Counted from the stretch's first letter, positions 43,104-52,360 are shown. The stretch is DNA of 64,000 nt from CAKVOD01 sp964606505 (GCA_964606505.1 CAZSGM010000005.1:52686-116685), one strand, 5' to 3'. Numbers and translations: made by a program. Notes: generated by a model not told the origin, from the sequence alone.

Positions 43104-43826
43104 ATGTCAGGACATAGTGAATGGGCGAATAAAAAACACAGGAAAGAGAAATCAGACGCCCAAAAAGCAAAATATTTTACAAAAATCGGAAGAGAAATCT
43201 CGGTTGCAGTCAAGGTCGGCGGAAGCGCAGACCCGAATATGAACCCGCGCCTTGCGGTTGCGATTGCTAAGGCAAAACAGTACAATATGCCGAACGACAA
43301 CATCGCGCGCAGTATCAAGAACGCCGCTGGACTTGGCGACAAAAATAACTTTGAAGAAGTTACATATGAGTGTTATGGACCTTACGGAACCGCATTTATA
43401 GTGCAAACACTTACCGATAACAAGAACCGCACAGCAGGCGACGTGCGCCACATTTTTGAAAAGAGCGGCGGCAGTATGGGGACGACCAACTGCGTTTCGT
43501 TTATGTTTAGCAGAGTCGGCGTCGTTAGCGTCGATATGGCGGACAAGAGCGCGGAGGAACTTGAGGACGCGTGCATTATGATTGACGGCGTGCAGGACTT
43601 TAAGCAAGAGGACGGCGAGTTTATCATTTACACTGAGCCAAACCGCGTGCTTGATGTTGCAAAGCAACTCGAGGAGAATTGCAAAGTGCTTTCGTCGCAA
43701 GTAGAGATGGTTTCACAAAACTGCGTCGACCTCGACGACGAAAAAATGGAAGCGTTTGAAAAGTTGCTTGAAAAACTTGACGACAACGACGACATCCAAG
43801 AGTACTACCACAATGTTAATCTATAA
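43104..43826 (+). CDS. yebC: YebC/PmpR-family protein
   Basis: YebC-family proteins bind DNA or the ribosome; recent work links them to translation through difficult sequences and older work to transcriptional regulation. The 240-residue protein starts MSGHSEWANKKHRKEKSDAQ, the family signature, followed by GGSADPNMNPRLAVAIAKAK and the C-terminal acidic domains. AAAGGAG precedes the ATG. It leads directly into ruvC, a common arrangement. Confidence 0.97.
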   Translation: MSGHSEWANKKHRKEKSDAQKAKYFTKIGREISVAVKVGGSADPNMNPRLAVAIAKAKQYNMPNDNIARSIKNAAGLGDKNNFEEVTYECYGPYGTAFIVQTLTDNKNRTAGDVRHIFEKSGGSMGTTNCVSFMFSRVGVVSVDMADKSAEELEDACIMIDGVQDFKQEDGEFIIYTEPNRVLDVAKQLEENCKVLSSQVEMVSQNCVDLDDEKMEAFEKLLEKLDDNDDIQEYYHNVNL

Positions 43827-43835
43827 TGGTGAACT

Positions 43836-44330
43836 ATGTTAATTTTAGGCATTGACCCAGGGCTGGCAACCGTCGGTTTTGGCTTGGTCGAAAAACAAAA
43901 TTACAACTTTGAAGCAGTCGATTATGGCATTATATCCACCCCTAAAGACGATATATTTCCAGAAAGATTGCTTTCTATCTATAACGCAATGAACGCGCTT
44001 ATCGACAAGTTTAAGCCCGACGCAATAGCGATTGAGGAGTTGTTTTTTACGAAAAATATAACCACAGGTATCCCCGTTAGCCACGCGCGTGGGGTTACGC
44101 TTTTGGCGTGTTACCAAAAGATGAAAAACATCTACGAGTACACTCCAATGCAAATAAAACTTGCGCTCACAGGCACGGGCGGCGCGGACAAACACCAAAT
44201 GCAGTATATGACAAAAAGTATCCTGCGCCTGTCCGACATTCCGCGCCCCGACGACGCCGCCGACGCGCTCGCCGTCGCCATTTGCCACGGACAAACCAAC
44301 CAGCAGTTGGTTGACAACTTGATAAGGTAA
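43836..44330 (+). CDS. ruvC: Holliday junction resolvase RuvC
   Basis: Endonuclease that cuts Holliday junctions made by RecA and migrated by RuvAB. The 164-residue protein has all catalytic carboxylates: D7 in LGIDPGLATVGFG, E68 in IAIEELFF, and the two Asp in RPDDAADALAVA (about 136-147). It begins 9 bases after yebC with a weak Shine-Dalgarno, suggesting translational coupling. A 297-base gap separates it from ruvA. Confidence 0.96.
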   Translation: MLILGIDPGLATVGFGLVEKQNYNFEAVDYGIISTPKDDIFPERLLSIYNAMNALIDKFKPDAIAIEELFFTKNITTGIPVSHARGVTLLACYQKMKNIYEYTPMQIKLALTGTGGADKHQMQYMTKSILRLSDIPRPDDAADALAVAICHGQTNQQLVDNLIR

Positions 44331-44627
44331 TTTGCGCAACAAATATAGGTGTCTCGCTCGCGGTGCAGTTGCAAAACAGTAGTTGCTCGCGTGAGTGGTT
44401 CGCCGCTGTGTAACGGTTTTGAACGCCGCCCGCTTGAGTGTTTTTGCGAGACTTGACAGGGCAGGAGTTTAGTAGTTTTGCAGATTTTGAAGCGGGTTGG
44501 CGCACTGGCTCGTTTTGCGCGCGGCGGTGGGTTTGCGATTTGCTTTTGATAGGGTTGCGCAATTTATCTTAGTAAGGGTAAAAGTTATAATAAATAAACA
44601 ATTTAGACGAACAAACTTAGGAGAATT
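44331..44627. other. Spacer between ruvC and ruvA
   Basis: No gene; no clear terminator. A TTATAAT-like -10 at about 44586-44592 could give ruvA its own promoter, but its -35 is poor. Confidence 0.35.
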
Positions 44628-45230
44628 ATGATTAATTATATAGAGGGAAGGGTTGTTTCCAAAGTTGAGGGTTACGCCATCATTGAAAACAACGGGATTG
44701 GCTACGAAATTTGCGTTTCAAACACCACGCTCGTGCAGTTGCCGGCAATCGGCGAAACGGCGCACATTAACACCGTTATGCTCGTGAAAGAGGACGGAAT
44801 TTCATTGTTTGGGTTTGCCACGCTTGAGGAAAAGGAACTTTTTAACAAACTGACGACGGTCAGCGGGGTTGGCGCAAAAAGCGCGCTCGCAATCCTGTCG
44901 AGCCAGTCGTACGCCTCGCTCATCGCGTGCATAATTAGCGGCGACTCAAACACGCTCTCAAAGGCGAAGGGAATTGGCAAAAAGACGGCAGAACGCATTG
45001 TTTTGGAACTCAAAGACAAGGTTAGCGCCGTTGACGCAATAACAGTGCGCGCGAACTGCATCGACGAGAGCAGTCTGCTCGTTAGACAGGATGTTGCCGA
45101 CGCGATTGACTTGCTTGTCAGCCTCGGCATTCCGCCTGCGCACGCCACAACGCTCGTTAAGCGTTACGCAGAGGAGTATAAGACGGCTGAAGAACTTGTC
45201 AGCAAGGCACTGCAGAACTTGAATAACTAA
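44628..45230 (+). CDS. ruvA: Holliday junction branch-migration protein RuvA
   Basis: RuvA binds the four-way junction as a tetramer and loads the RuvB motor. The 200-residue protein has the OB domain (MINYIEGRVVSKVEGYAIIE), the helix-hairpin-helix region TVSGVGAKSALAILSS (about 77-92) and GKGIGKKTAERIVLELKDK (about 112-130), and the C-terminal RuvB-binding domain. AGGAGA precedes the ATG. Confidence 0.97.
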   Translation: MINYIEGRVVSKVEGYAIIENNGIGYEICVSNTTLVQLPAIGETAHINTVMLVKEDGISLFGFATLEEKELFNKLTTVSGVGAKSALAILSSQSYASLIACIISGDSNTLSKAKGIGKKTAERIVLELKDKVSAVDAITVRANCIDESSLLVRQDVADAIDLLVSLGIPPAHATTLVKRYAEEYKTAEELVSKALQNLNN

Positions 45231-45580
45231 TTTTTTCGATAGCAGCAGTTTAGGGCGGCTAGATTTAGCAGAAAACAGACAAATTTAATCAGGAACGGCT
45301 GATTTTTATGTGAAAAGGGCTAGATTTAGTGAAAACAGTTAAATTTAATACAAAACGACTGAATATTAAACAACATGGAGGCGCGAAAAGCTAAAAGTTT
45401 ATATAAAACGCCAATATGTGATTGCTATCGACAAAAGGGGTTAAGTTTCTAGCAGAAAATAAATGTTACTAAAAACAAAGGTTTTGAACTCAAAATTTTT
45501 GAAAACAACTTGCCGATGATAGGTTTTTCAATTAAACAAAAGGGCGGGGCAGAGAAAGCCGCCGCGCAATAGGGATTAGT
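45231..45580 (+). repeat. ruvA-ruvB spacer with an imperfect tandem repeat of about 66 bp
   Basis: No gene. GGCTAGATTTAG, GAAAACAG, AAATTTAAT and ACGRCTGA-type words occur in the same order at about 45254-45313 and 45318-45370. ruvA and ruvB usually overlap or nearly touch, so a 350-base repeat-bearing gap is unusual. No clear promoter or terminator. Confidence 0.55.
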
Positions 45581-46645
45581 ATGGATTACGAAGATAACAG
45601 ATTTATAACCAGCACAAAGAAAATGACCGATGTTGACGTGGAAAACAGCCTGCGCCCGACAACGCTCGAGGATTATGTAGGGCAGGAAAAACTTAAGCAC
45701 AACCTGCGCATTTACATCGAGGCAGCCAAGTCTCGCAAAGAGTCGCTCGACCACGTGCTGCTTTTTGGGCCCCCAGGGCTAGGGAAAACAACACTTTCTC
45801 ACATAATCGCGGGCGAACTTGGTACGCAACTCAAAATAACGAGCGGTCCCGCAATTGAACACGCCGCCGACCTTGCTGCGATTTTAACAAACCTCGGCAA
45901 AAACGACGTTTTGTTCATTGACGAAATTCACAGGCTCAACCGCGCCGTTGAGGAGATTTTGTACCCCGCAATGGAGGACTTTGCACTCGACTTTGTCGTC
46001 GGGAAGGGACCCAGCGCCCGCAGTATGCGCCTAAAAATACAACCGTTTACCTTAATTGGAGCGACAACCCGCGCGGGGATGATAACAGGGCCATTGCGCG
46101 ACAGATTTGGGGTTTTGGCACGTCTTGAAATGTACAACGAGCGGGAACTTGCCGAAATTTTGCGCCGCAGTGCCAACATTTTGAACATACACATCGACGA
46201 GGACGCCAGCGTTGAAATCGCAAAACGCTCACGCGGAACTCCGCGACTTGCCAATCGCCTCTTGAAGCGTGTCCGCGACTTTGCGGAGGTTGTTGGGCAG
46301 GGCGTAATTGACCTAGAAATGGCGAAAAAAGCGCTCAATATGATGGAAGTTGACGAACTCGGGCTTGATTACACCGACCGCAAGATTTTGCGCACGATAA
46401 TTGAGAAGTTTGACGGTGGCCCAGTCGGGCTTGATACGTTGTCAGCAGCGACAGGCGAGGAAGCGACCACGCTTGAGGATGTTTTTGAACCGTATTTGCT
46501 GCAACTTGCGTTTATCGCGAGAACCAACCGCGGACGCGTCGCACTGCCGCGCGCTTACGACCACTTGGGAATAAGTATCGACAGCGACAAAAAACAAGAA
46601 CTTGAAGAACTTGAAAAACTTGTGCAGTCAGTTGACGAGGAGTAA
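45581..46645 (+). CDS. ruvB: Holliday junction branch-migration helicase RuvB
   Basis: AAA+ hexameric motor that drives branch migration with RuvA. The 354-residue protein has RPTTLEDYVGQEKLKHNL, Walker A GPPGLGKTTLS (about 64-74), Walker B DEIHRLN, sensor GATTRAGM and the winged-helix C-domain ending near LGISIDSDKK. AGGGATT precedes the ATG at short distance. It is separated from ruvA by a repeat-containing spacer and followed by tgt. Confidence 0.98.
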   Translation: MDYEDNRFITSTKKMTDVDVENSLRPTTLEDYVGQEKLKHNLRIYIEAAKSRKESLDHVLLFGPPGLGKTTLSHIIAGELGTQLKITSGPAIEHAADLAAILTNLGKNDVLFIDEIHRLNRAVEEILYPAMEDFALDFVVGKGPSARSMRLKIQPFTLIGATTRAGMITGPLRDRFGVLARLEMYNERELAEILRRSANILNIHIDEDASVEIAKRSRGTPRLANRLLKRVRDFAEVVGQGVIDLEMAKKALNMMEVDELGLDYTDRKILRTIIEKFDGGPVGLDTLSAATGEEATTLEDVFEPYLLQLAFIARTNRGRVALPRAYDHLGISIDSDKKQELEELEKLVQSVDEE

Positions 46646-46723
46646 AACCTCCGCGCCGCGACTTAATGAAATGATTTTATGAAATAAAAATAAACAATTA
46701 AATAAATTTAGTTGAGGATAACA

Positions 46724-47860
46724 ATGAGAGAGAAAAACAAAAATTTCAGCTACGAAGTGGTGCACGAATGCGCGCAAACGGGCGCACGTATCGGTAAACT
46801 CACTACTCCACACGGCGTAATAGAAACGCCCGTATATATGCCTGTCGGCACGCAAGCTACAGTTAAAACAATGACACCTAAACAAGTAGAGGAGTGCGGC
46901 GCGCAAATTATTTTGGCAAACACCTACCACTTGTTTTTGCGCCCAGGTGAAGCGACCGTTAAAAAGGCGGGCGGGCTGCACAAGTTTATGAACTGGAACA
47001 AGCCAATTTTGACCGATAGCGGCGGTTATCAGGTTTTTTCGCTTACAACGATGAAAAAACGCAACGACGAAGGGGTTGAGTTCCGCTCACACATCAGCGG
47101 CGAGAAGAAGTTTATCACGCCCGAAAAGGCAATCCAAATCCAAAACGACTTGGGCGCGGACATAATTATGGCGTTCGACTCAAGTACCGAGTACGGGGAG
47201 AGTTACGAGAAAGCGAGAGAGTCAGACCGCATAACGCACCTTTGGTTGAAACGCTGCTTTGACGCGCACAAAAACGACAAGCAGGCGCTGTTTCCAATCG
47301 TGCAGGGCAATTTGTTTGACGACTTGCGTTTGAAGAGTTTGGAGCAATGTCTCGAGTACGCGTCCGACGGTATCGCGCTTGGCGGTTACGGTGTCGGCGA
47401 AAGTAAGCAACAAAAGTGGCACAGTATCGAAGTTATGATGCCGCATATTCCGAAGAACATCCCGCGTTACTTGATGGGGCACGGCAGCCCCGACTGCCTC
47501 ATTGAGGGGGTTATCCGCGGCGTCGATATGTTTGACTGTGTCCAGCCAACCCGAATTGCGCGCACAGGTAGCGCCATAACTAGCGAGGGCAGGCTCGTCA
47601 TCAGAAACGCAAAGTACAAAGAGGACTTTACACCAATCGACTCGACTTGCGATTGCTACACTTGTAAAAACTTCTCGCGCGCATACGTCCGCCACCTCAT
47701 AAACGCAGATGAAGCGCTCGGCGGAACACTCCTTTCTATCCACAACATCCACTTCCTTTGCCACTTGATGGAAAAAATCAAGGATGCAATCCGTAACGAC
47801 CGCCTTATGGACTTTAGAAACGAGTTCCTTGCAAAATACGACAAAAACCTGTTGTTTTAA
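46724..47860 (+). CDS. tgt: Queuine/preQ1 tRNA-guanine transglycosylase
   Basis: Replaces guanine 34 of GUN-anticodon tRNAs with preQ1 in queuosine synthesis. The 378-residue protein has DSGGYQVFSL (catalytic and binding Asp), the IMAFDSSTEYGESYE segment, the second catalytic Asp in GVDMFDCVQPTR, and the zinc site CDCYTCKNFSRAYVRHL...H (Cys3His). The ATG at 46724 has TGAGG upstream; a TTG four codons earlier also opens the frame. queA is not beside it, unlike in many genomes. Confidence 0.97.
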   Translation: MREKNKNFSYEVVHECAQTGARIGKLTTPHGVIETPVYMPVGTQATVKTMTPKQVEECGAQIILANTYHLFLRPGEATVKKAGGLHKFMNWNKPILTDSGGYQVFSLTTMKKRNDEGVEFRSHISGEKKFITPEKAIQIQNDLGADIIMAFDSSTEYGESYEKARESDRITHLWLKRCFDAHKNDKQALFPIVQGNLFDDLRLKSLEQCLEYASDGIALGGYGVGESKQQKWHSIEVMMPHIPKNIPRYLMGHGSPDCLIEGVIRGVDMFDCVQPTRIARTGSAITSEGRLVIRNAKYKEDFTPIDSTCDCYTCKNFSRAYVRHLINADEALGGTLLSIHNIHFLCHLMEKIKDAIRNDRLMDFRNEFLAKYDKNLLF

Positions 47861-48051
47861 TTAGCGCAATTGCTTTTTGTGTATTTGTTTTGTATGTGCA
47901 TTTTACATACCTGTTTTGTACGTATGTTTTGTATGCTCTTTATTTGTATTCATATTGCGCATTTGACTTGTATCCCCATTTGCATGTTTGGCTTGCGCAT
48001 TTGACTTGTATACAAATTTTGTGTATCCATTTTGTATGCCCTATAATATAT
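47861..48051. other. Convergent spacer tgt-groEL with TTTTGTATG-type low-complexity repeats
   Basis: No gene. Imperfect repeats of TTTTGTATG and GCATTTGACTTGTAT (47960-48010) fill the stretch. Confidence 0.45.
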
Positions 48052-48095
48052 AAAAAAAACTAAGTAATCCGTCGTTGAATTACTTAGTTTTTTAA
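48052..48095 (-). terminator. Terminator of groEL (shared-stem family)
   Basis: AACTAAGTAAT (48058-48068) pairs with ATTACTTAGTT (48079-48089), flanked by A- and T-runs; it can serve groEL and tgt. The stem is a G-to-T/C-to-A compensated variant of the CTAAGCAATT stem found four more times here. Confidence 0.8.
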
Positions 48096-48158
48096 TTTTT
48101 AATTTTTAATTTAATACTATAGTTGTCCCTGCATTACAAACTATAATTGTAGCCTGTC

Positions 48159-49778
48159 TTAGTACATATCAGGCATTTGAGGTGTCGCTGGCTTGTCATC
48201 CTCAGGGATTTCAGCAACAAGTGCCTCGGTTGTAAGCAACGTACTAGCGACGCTGCTAGCATTTTGAAGGGCAGAGCGTGTTACCTTAGTAGGGTCGATG
48301 ATACCTGCGTCAATCATATCAACGTACTCGTTTTTGAGCGCGTCGAACCCAAAGTTAGGGTCAGCGTTTTCAAGAATTTTGTTAAGAATAACGCCGCCAT
48401 CAAGCCCCGCGTTGCTTGCAATCTGCCTAATAGGCTCCTCAAGCGCGCGTACGATAATATTCGCACCCGTCTTTTCGTCTCCCTCAAGCGTCTGCGCAAA
48501 CTTTTGCAGTTTTGGAATAACTTTCGCAAGGGCAGTACCGCCGCCTGCAACAATTCCTTCTTCAACCGCCGCTTTTGTAGCCGCAAGCGCGTCCTCAATT
48601 CGGAGTTTCTTTTCCTTCATCTCAACTTCAGTTGCCGCGCCAACATTGATTACCGCAACCCCGCCTGCAAGTTTCGCAAGTCTCTCTTGCAACTTTTCTT
48701 TGTCGTATTCGCTAGTTGTGTTTTGAATTTGTGCGCGAATGGACGCAACGCGCTTAGCAATATCCTCGCTAGACCCCGCGCCTTGAACGATAGTGGTGTT
48801 GTCCTTTGTAACCTTAACTTGCTTAGCAGTACCAAGGTTAGCAACGTGCGCGTCCTTAAGTTCAATGCCCATCTCGTCGCAAATAAGCGTAGCGTTTGTC
48901 AAAATAGCAATGTCCTCAAGCATAGCCTTGCGCCTGTCTCCAAACCCAGGGGCTTTAACCGCAACACAGCTAAACGTCCCGCGAAGTTTGTTCAAAATCA
49001 ACGTCGAAAGCGCCTCGCCTTCAACATCCTCAGCAATAATCAAAAGAGGGCGTCCGCACTTAACAACTTCTTCCAAAAGTGGCAAGATTTCTTGAATGTT
49101 GCTAATCTTTTTGTCCGTAACCAAAATCATTGGCTCGTCAAGTTGCGCTTCCATTTTTTCCATATTTGTCGACATATAAGGGGAGCAGTAACCGCGGTCA
49201 AATTGCATACCTTCAACAATCTCAAGTTCGGTCTGCATAGTCTTACTTTCCTCAACCGTAATAACGCCATCCTTGCCGACTTTCTCCATCGCCTCAGAAA
49301 CAAACTGCCCAACCGTCTCGTCTGCAGCAGAAATCGACGCAACCTGTGCAATCGCCTTGCTGTCCTCAACTTTCTTACTAATCCCTTGCAACTCGTCAAC
49401 AACAAAGCCAACCGCCTTGTCAATACCTTTGCGCAAAATCATTGGATTAGCGCCCGCAGCAGTGTTCTTCATACCTTCGCGAATAATGCTCTGCGCAAGC
49501 AACGATGCAGTAGTCGTCCCGTCGCCCGCAACATCGTTGGTTTTAGTCGAAACTTCCTTAATAATCTGCGCACCCATATTCATAAATGGGTCTTTCAAAT
49601 CAATTGCTTTTGCAATCGTAACGCCGTCGTTAGTGATAAGCGGCGTGCTAAACTTGTTGTCAATAACAACATTTCTTCCCTTAGGTCCAAGTGTTATTTT
49701 GACTGTATCCGCAAGCGTGTTAACGCCTTTTTCAAGCGCCTTTCTTGCTTCTTCACCATATAAAATTTGTTTTGCCAT
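48159..49778 (-). CDS. groL: Chaperonin GroEL (Hsp60)
   Basis: Forms the double-ring folding chamber with GroES, ATP-dependent. The 539-residue protein has the classic N-terminus MAKQILYGEEARKALEKGVN, ATP motif TLGPKGRNVV and DGTTTA near residue 86-91, and the equatorial C-part GIVAGGGTAL. The C-terminus ends PQMPDMY and lacks the Gly-Gly-Met repeats seen in many GroELs. GGAGGA precedes the ATG. It lies after groES on the same strand but with a gap of 297 bases, much longer than usual. Confidence 0.98.
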   Translation of the reverse strand: MAKQILYGEEARKALEKGVNTLADTVKITLGPKGRNVVIDNKFSTPLITNDGVTIAKAIDLKDPFMNMGAQIIKEVSTKTNDVAGDGTTTASLLAQSIIREGMKNTAAGANPMILRKGIDKAVGFVVDELQGISKKVEDSKAIAQVASISAADETVGQFVSEAMEKVGKDGVITVEESKTMQTELEIVEGMQFDRGYCSPYMSTNMEKMEAQLDEPMILVTDKKISNIQEILPLLEEVVKCGRPLLIIAEDVEGEALSTLILNKLRGTFSCVAVKAPGFGDRRKAMLEDIAILTNATLICDEMGIELKDAHVANLGTAKQVKVTKDNTTIVQGAGSSEDIAKRVASIRAQIQNTTSEYDKEKLQERLAKLAGGVAVINVGAATEVEMKEKKLRIEDALAATKAAVEEGIVAGGGTALAKVIPKLQKFAQTLEGDEKTGANIIVRALEEPIRQIASNAGLDGGVILNKILENADPNFGFDALKNEYVDMIDAGIIDPTKVTRSALQNASSVASTLLTTEALVAEIPEDDKPATPQMPDMY

Positions 49779-50075
49779 ATAAATCCTCCAAAATTGTTTA
49801 TTTAATATGTAACTCCACCTCCGCCTGCCAAGTAGGACAGTGGTGGAACGACTACAAATTAGTCGAAACTTGCAAGGGTTTCGAGCGCAGAAATAATTTG
49901 CACTTCATATTTTGAGCAAATCACATAAATGCAATACTTTGCGTCATGTGCGCCGTGCTTAAACTCCGCGTCTTAGTGTTTTTCGCGCCGCGTATAAGAG
50001 AGACTTGCGTACTTAACGTAGTCTAATGCCGCACGCGTGTCAAAAACGCCTCTCAGCACTGCGCTCCTTACAAAA
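49779..50075 (-). other. Unusually long groES-groEL spacer
   Basis: No gene. A hairpin CGAAAC/GTTTCG occurs at 49866-49885, and CCAC/GTGG flank 49817-49846. It could be an RNA processing site or house a separate groEL promoter; I found no consensus promoter. Confidence 0.4.
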
Positions 50076-50363
50076 TTAGTCGATAAGCGCCAAAATATCG
50101 CTTTGCTTAATAATAATGTAGTCTTGGTTTTCAAAGTGAAATTCTGTTCCGCTGTATTTTGGGAATATAACCTTGTCGCCAACTTTTACTTTCATCTCAA
50201 CTGTTTTTCCGTCAATAAGTCCGCCATCGCCAACGGCAACAACCGTAGCAACACAAGGTTTTTCTTGGTCGCTGCTTCTCAAAACGAACCCAAAAGACGT
50301 TGTTTTTTCCTCAATTTCAATCGGTTTAATAACGACTTTATCAAATAAAGGTTTAATGTTCAT
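50076..50363 (-). CDS. groS: Co-chaperonin GroES (Hsp10)
   Basis: Heptameric lid of the GroEL chamber. From the ATG at 50363 the protein is 95 residues: MNIKPLFDKVVIKP, mobile loop EKTTSFGFVLRSSDQEKP, and GDKVIFPKYSGTEF. GGAGA lies 9 bases upstream. A promoter precedes it with an inverted repeat near the transcription start, but the CIRCE operator typical of HrcA control is absent. Confidence 0.97.
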   Translation of the reverse strand: MNIKPLFDKVVIKPIEIEEKTTSFGFVLRSSDQEKPCVATVVAVGDGGLIDGKTVEMKVKVGDKVIFPKYSGTEFHFENQDYIIIKQSDILALID

Positions 50364-50389
50364 ATAAATCATCTCCAAATAAAAATTGA

Positions 50390-50441
50390 CACAAAATACT
50401 TTGTGCTTATAATATTATAACACTTTTTTTGCCAAAATCAA
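50390..50441 (-). promoter_or_regulatory. groES promoter with overlapping inverted repeat
   Basis: On the minus strand TTGATT (50436-50441), 16 bases, TATAAT (50414-50419). Just downstream, CACAAA-ATAC-TTTGTG (50390-50405) forms an inverted repeat covering the likely transcription start, a candidate operator different from CIRCE. Confidence 0.6.
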
Positions 50442-50638
50442 TAAGATGTAACGCACTTTTTTGAAAAAATAGCGCGAATTTTCTAAAAAAAACTAGAATG
50501 TTGCACAAATGCTATAATATAGAATATTTTATTACTATTAAAGCATAAAATTTACTAAAATTGACAAAAAGCCAGCCGCCCCGCGCAAGTTACAAAAGTG
50601 GATTATATTTAAATAGGGAACCATAATATGGAGAAATT

Positions 50639-51469
50639 ATGAACGAACTAGACATCTACGACAACTACCGCCTGCCATCTGCAAATGTTTCGCCAAAAAA
50701 GCAGAAAAAAGCAAAGAAAAAACACAAAATTCCGCGCCTGTTTGCGTTTTTTATGGTTCTATTCAGTTGCGCAACAGTGTTTTTCGTCGCAAACGCTTTT
50801 TCAAACATCCTCGCGTTTTCAACCGTCTCACTCTACAAAGCGAAGAGCGCAACAGCCAAGAGTTTTAACGTCTTTATGATAAACGTAAACAACTTTGAAA
50901 CCGAGCAGGACGCGAAAAAATTTGCGAGCGAAATCAAACTTTCCGGCGGGGCAGGGTACGTTATGTACGACCTCGGCTACAACGTCATCGCGTCCGCCTA
51001 CTTAAGTTCAACCGACGCCCAAAGCGTACTTGAAAAAGTAAAACTAACATACGATACCGCAACCGTCAAACTTGTCGAAATCAATCGCTGCGAACTTGAG
51101 AGTATAGTAGACGACGAGCAAGAAAACTGCGTCCAAAACGCTCTCGACATCTTCAAAAACACCTACAAAAACCTCTACGACCTCGCAGTCAAACTCGACA
51201 CTAGTCAAGTAACAAGCGCGGAAGCTAAAGTTGAACTCACAACGCTGCTAGAGAGCGCCAGCGACATCTCCGCCAGTTTCCGCAACTACTCTTCAAAAAT
51301 AACCGACACATCCTACTCACTCACGCAAGCAAAAATTAACCAAGTTGTAGGGCTACTAAACGACCTTGTCGAAAGTTCGCTAACCTCAACGCGCCTCTCG
51401 TCTCTTTTAAAAAACGCCCAAATTTCCGCGCTTATGCTGCAAAACGAACTCGCGCTGCTAATTGCTTAA
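50639..51469 (+). CDS. Unrecognised single-pass membrane protein with possible SPOR-like region
   Basis: A 276-residue protein. Residues 1-30 are cytoplasmic and very basic (KKQKKAKKKHK), residues about 32-58 form one membrane helix, and the rest is outside. Residues about 72-125 (FNVFMINVNNFETEQDAKKFASEIK...GGAGYVMYDLGYNVIAS) have the beta-alpha-beta pattern of a SPOR/peptidoglycan-binding-like domain; the rest is helical. sepF follows in the same direction, which would fit a cell-envelope or division role. AGAAATT precedes the ATG. The domain call is tentative. Confidence 0.7.
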   Translation: MNELDIYDNYRLPSANVSPKKQKKAKKKHKIPRLFAFFMVLFSCATVFFVANAFSNILAFSTVSLYKAKSATAKSFNVFMINVNNFETEQDAKKFASEIKLSGGAGYVMYDLGYNVIASAYLSSTDAQSVLEKVKLTYDTATVKLVEINRCELESIVDDEQENCVQNALDIFKNTYKNLYDLAVKLDTSQVTSAEAKVELTTLLESASDISASFRNYSSKITDTSYSLTQAKINQVVGLLNDLVESSLTSTRLSSLLKNAQISALMLQNELALLIA

Positions 51470-51678
51470 GTTAATCAAATGATAAATAATAAAGTCAACC
51501 AATTATTTTGCGAAAAATGCCGAGTTTTGTAGGTTTTTGCTTGCAAAACTCGTTTTTATTGTGTTATAATTTGATATTATCAAATGTGTTTTGATAACCT
51601 TAATTTGTCAATAATAATGTTAGTTTGCAGTGTAAAACGCACGCAAAGGTTATAGAAATCTATAAATGGAGTGTTAAA

Positions 51679-52125
51679 ATGGGAATTTTTGATTGGATGA
51701 CTAAAGATACAGAAAGTGAAACTGAGCAAGAGCAAGAGCGCGAGCAAGTTTTGGAAAACTTAACCACCCCCGAGGACGAGGACGCGAAAAAACGCAAGCA
51801 GGCGTTTGAGCGCCTAACCCGCGGCGAGTCTCCGCTAAAAGAGGAGCCTGCGCCAACAGTTTTGCCAACAACAAACGAGACAACGCAAGGCTCGCAAGAT
51901 GTGAGCGTTTTTAACATAAAAACCAACCAAGACCTCGACGTCGTGGTCGATTACGTAACTCGCGGAGAGCCGATTATCGCAAACCTCGCCAAAGTGCCTA
52001 AAAATGAGCAACAGCGCGTGCAAGATTTCTTGTCAGGCGTCGTGTTCGCATTGAACGCCAATATCAGCTTGCTTTTGCAAGATATGTACCTAATTACCCC
52101 AGAGGGTATTGTGATAAGGGATTAA
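51679..52125 (+). CDS. sepF: Cell division protein SepF
   Basis: SepF binds membrane and FtsZ and organises the division septum in Gram-positives. The 148-residue protein starts with the membrane-binding amphipathic helix MGIFDWMTKD, has an acidic linker (residues 12-70), and the core domain VFNIKTNQDLDVVVDYVTRGEPIIANLAKVP region with QRVQDFLSGVVFALN and YLITPEGIVI, all diagnostic. The ATG at 51679 is chosen because the protein then starts as in the family; an earlier start would add 18 residues without support. Confidence 0.94.
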   Translation: MGIFDWMTKDTESETEQEQEREQVLENLTTPEDEDAKKRKQAFERLTRGESPLKEEPAPTVLPTTNETTQGSQDVSVFNIKTNQDLDVVVDYVTRGEPIIANLAKVPKNEQQRVQDFLSGVVFALNANISLLLQDMYLITPEGIVIRD

Positions 52126-52325
52126 TTTTTAGTAGTTAAGCATTAAATTTTACCAATGAGAATTTTTAATAGTTTTAATAAAAAGTGGATTAATTTTTAA
52201 TAAACAGCGATTAATTTTCGGGGGAAAGTGGTCGTTTTTATGATAAAATTATCAACAATTTGCTTAAAAAATGCCGCTGATTTATCATTAATTTGCTAAA
52301 AAATAACAAAACAATGGCAAAATAC
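52126..52325. other. AT-rich spacer after sepF
   Basis: No gene. Contains repeated GATTAATTTTTA words (52121, 52188, 52210) and no clear terminator. Confidence 0.35.
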
Positions 52326-52354
52326 TTGACTTAGTTTTCAACTTATAGTATACT
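52326..52354 (+). promoter_or_regulatory. Promoter of the ncRNA/tRNA-Trp unit
   Basis: TTGACT (52326-52331), 17 bases, TATACT (52349-52354). It lies 155 bases before the tRNA. Confidence 0.85.
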
Positions 52355-52360
52355 ATTATC

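Noticed and set aside
48177..49763. 528-codon open frame on the plus strand opposite groEL
   Set aside because: It is the antisense shadow of groEL, with an Arg/Asn/Leu-rich composition and no ribosome-binding site.
50364..50500. CIRCE operator before groES
   Set aside because: The TTAGCACTC-N9-GAGTGCTAA pattern is absent; only a different inverted repeat is present.
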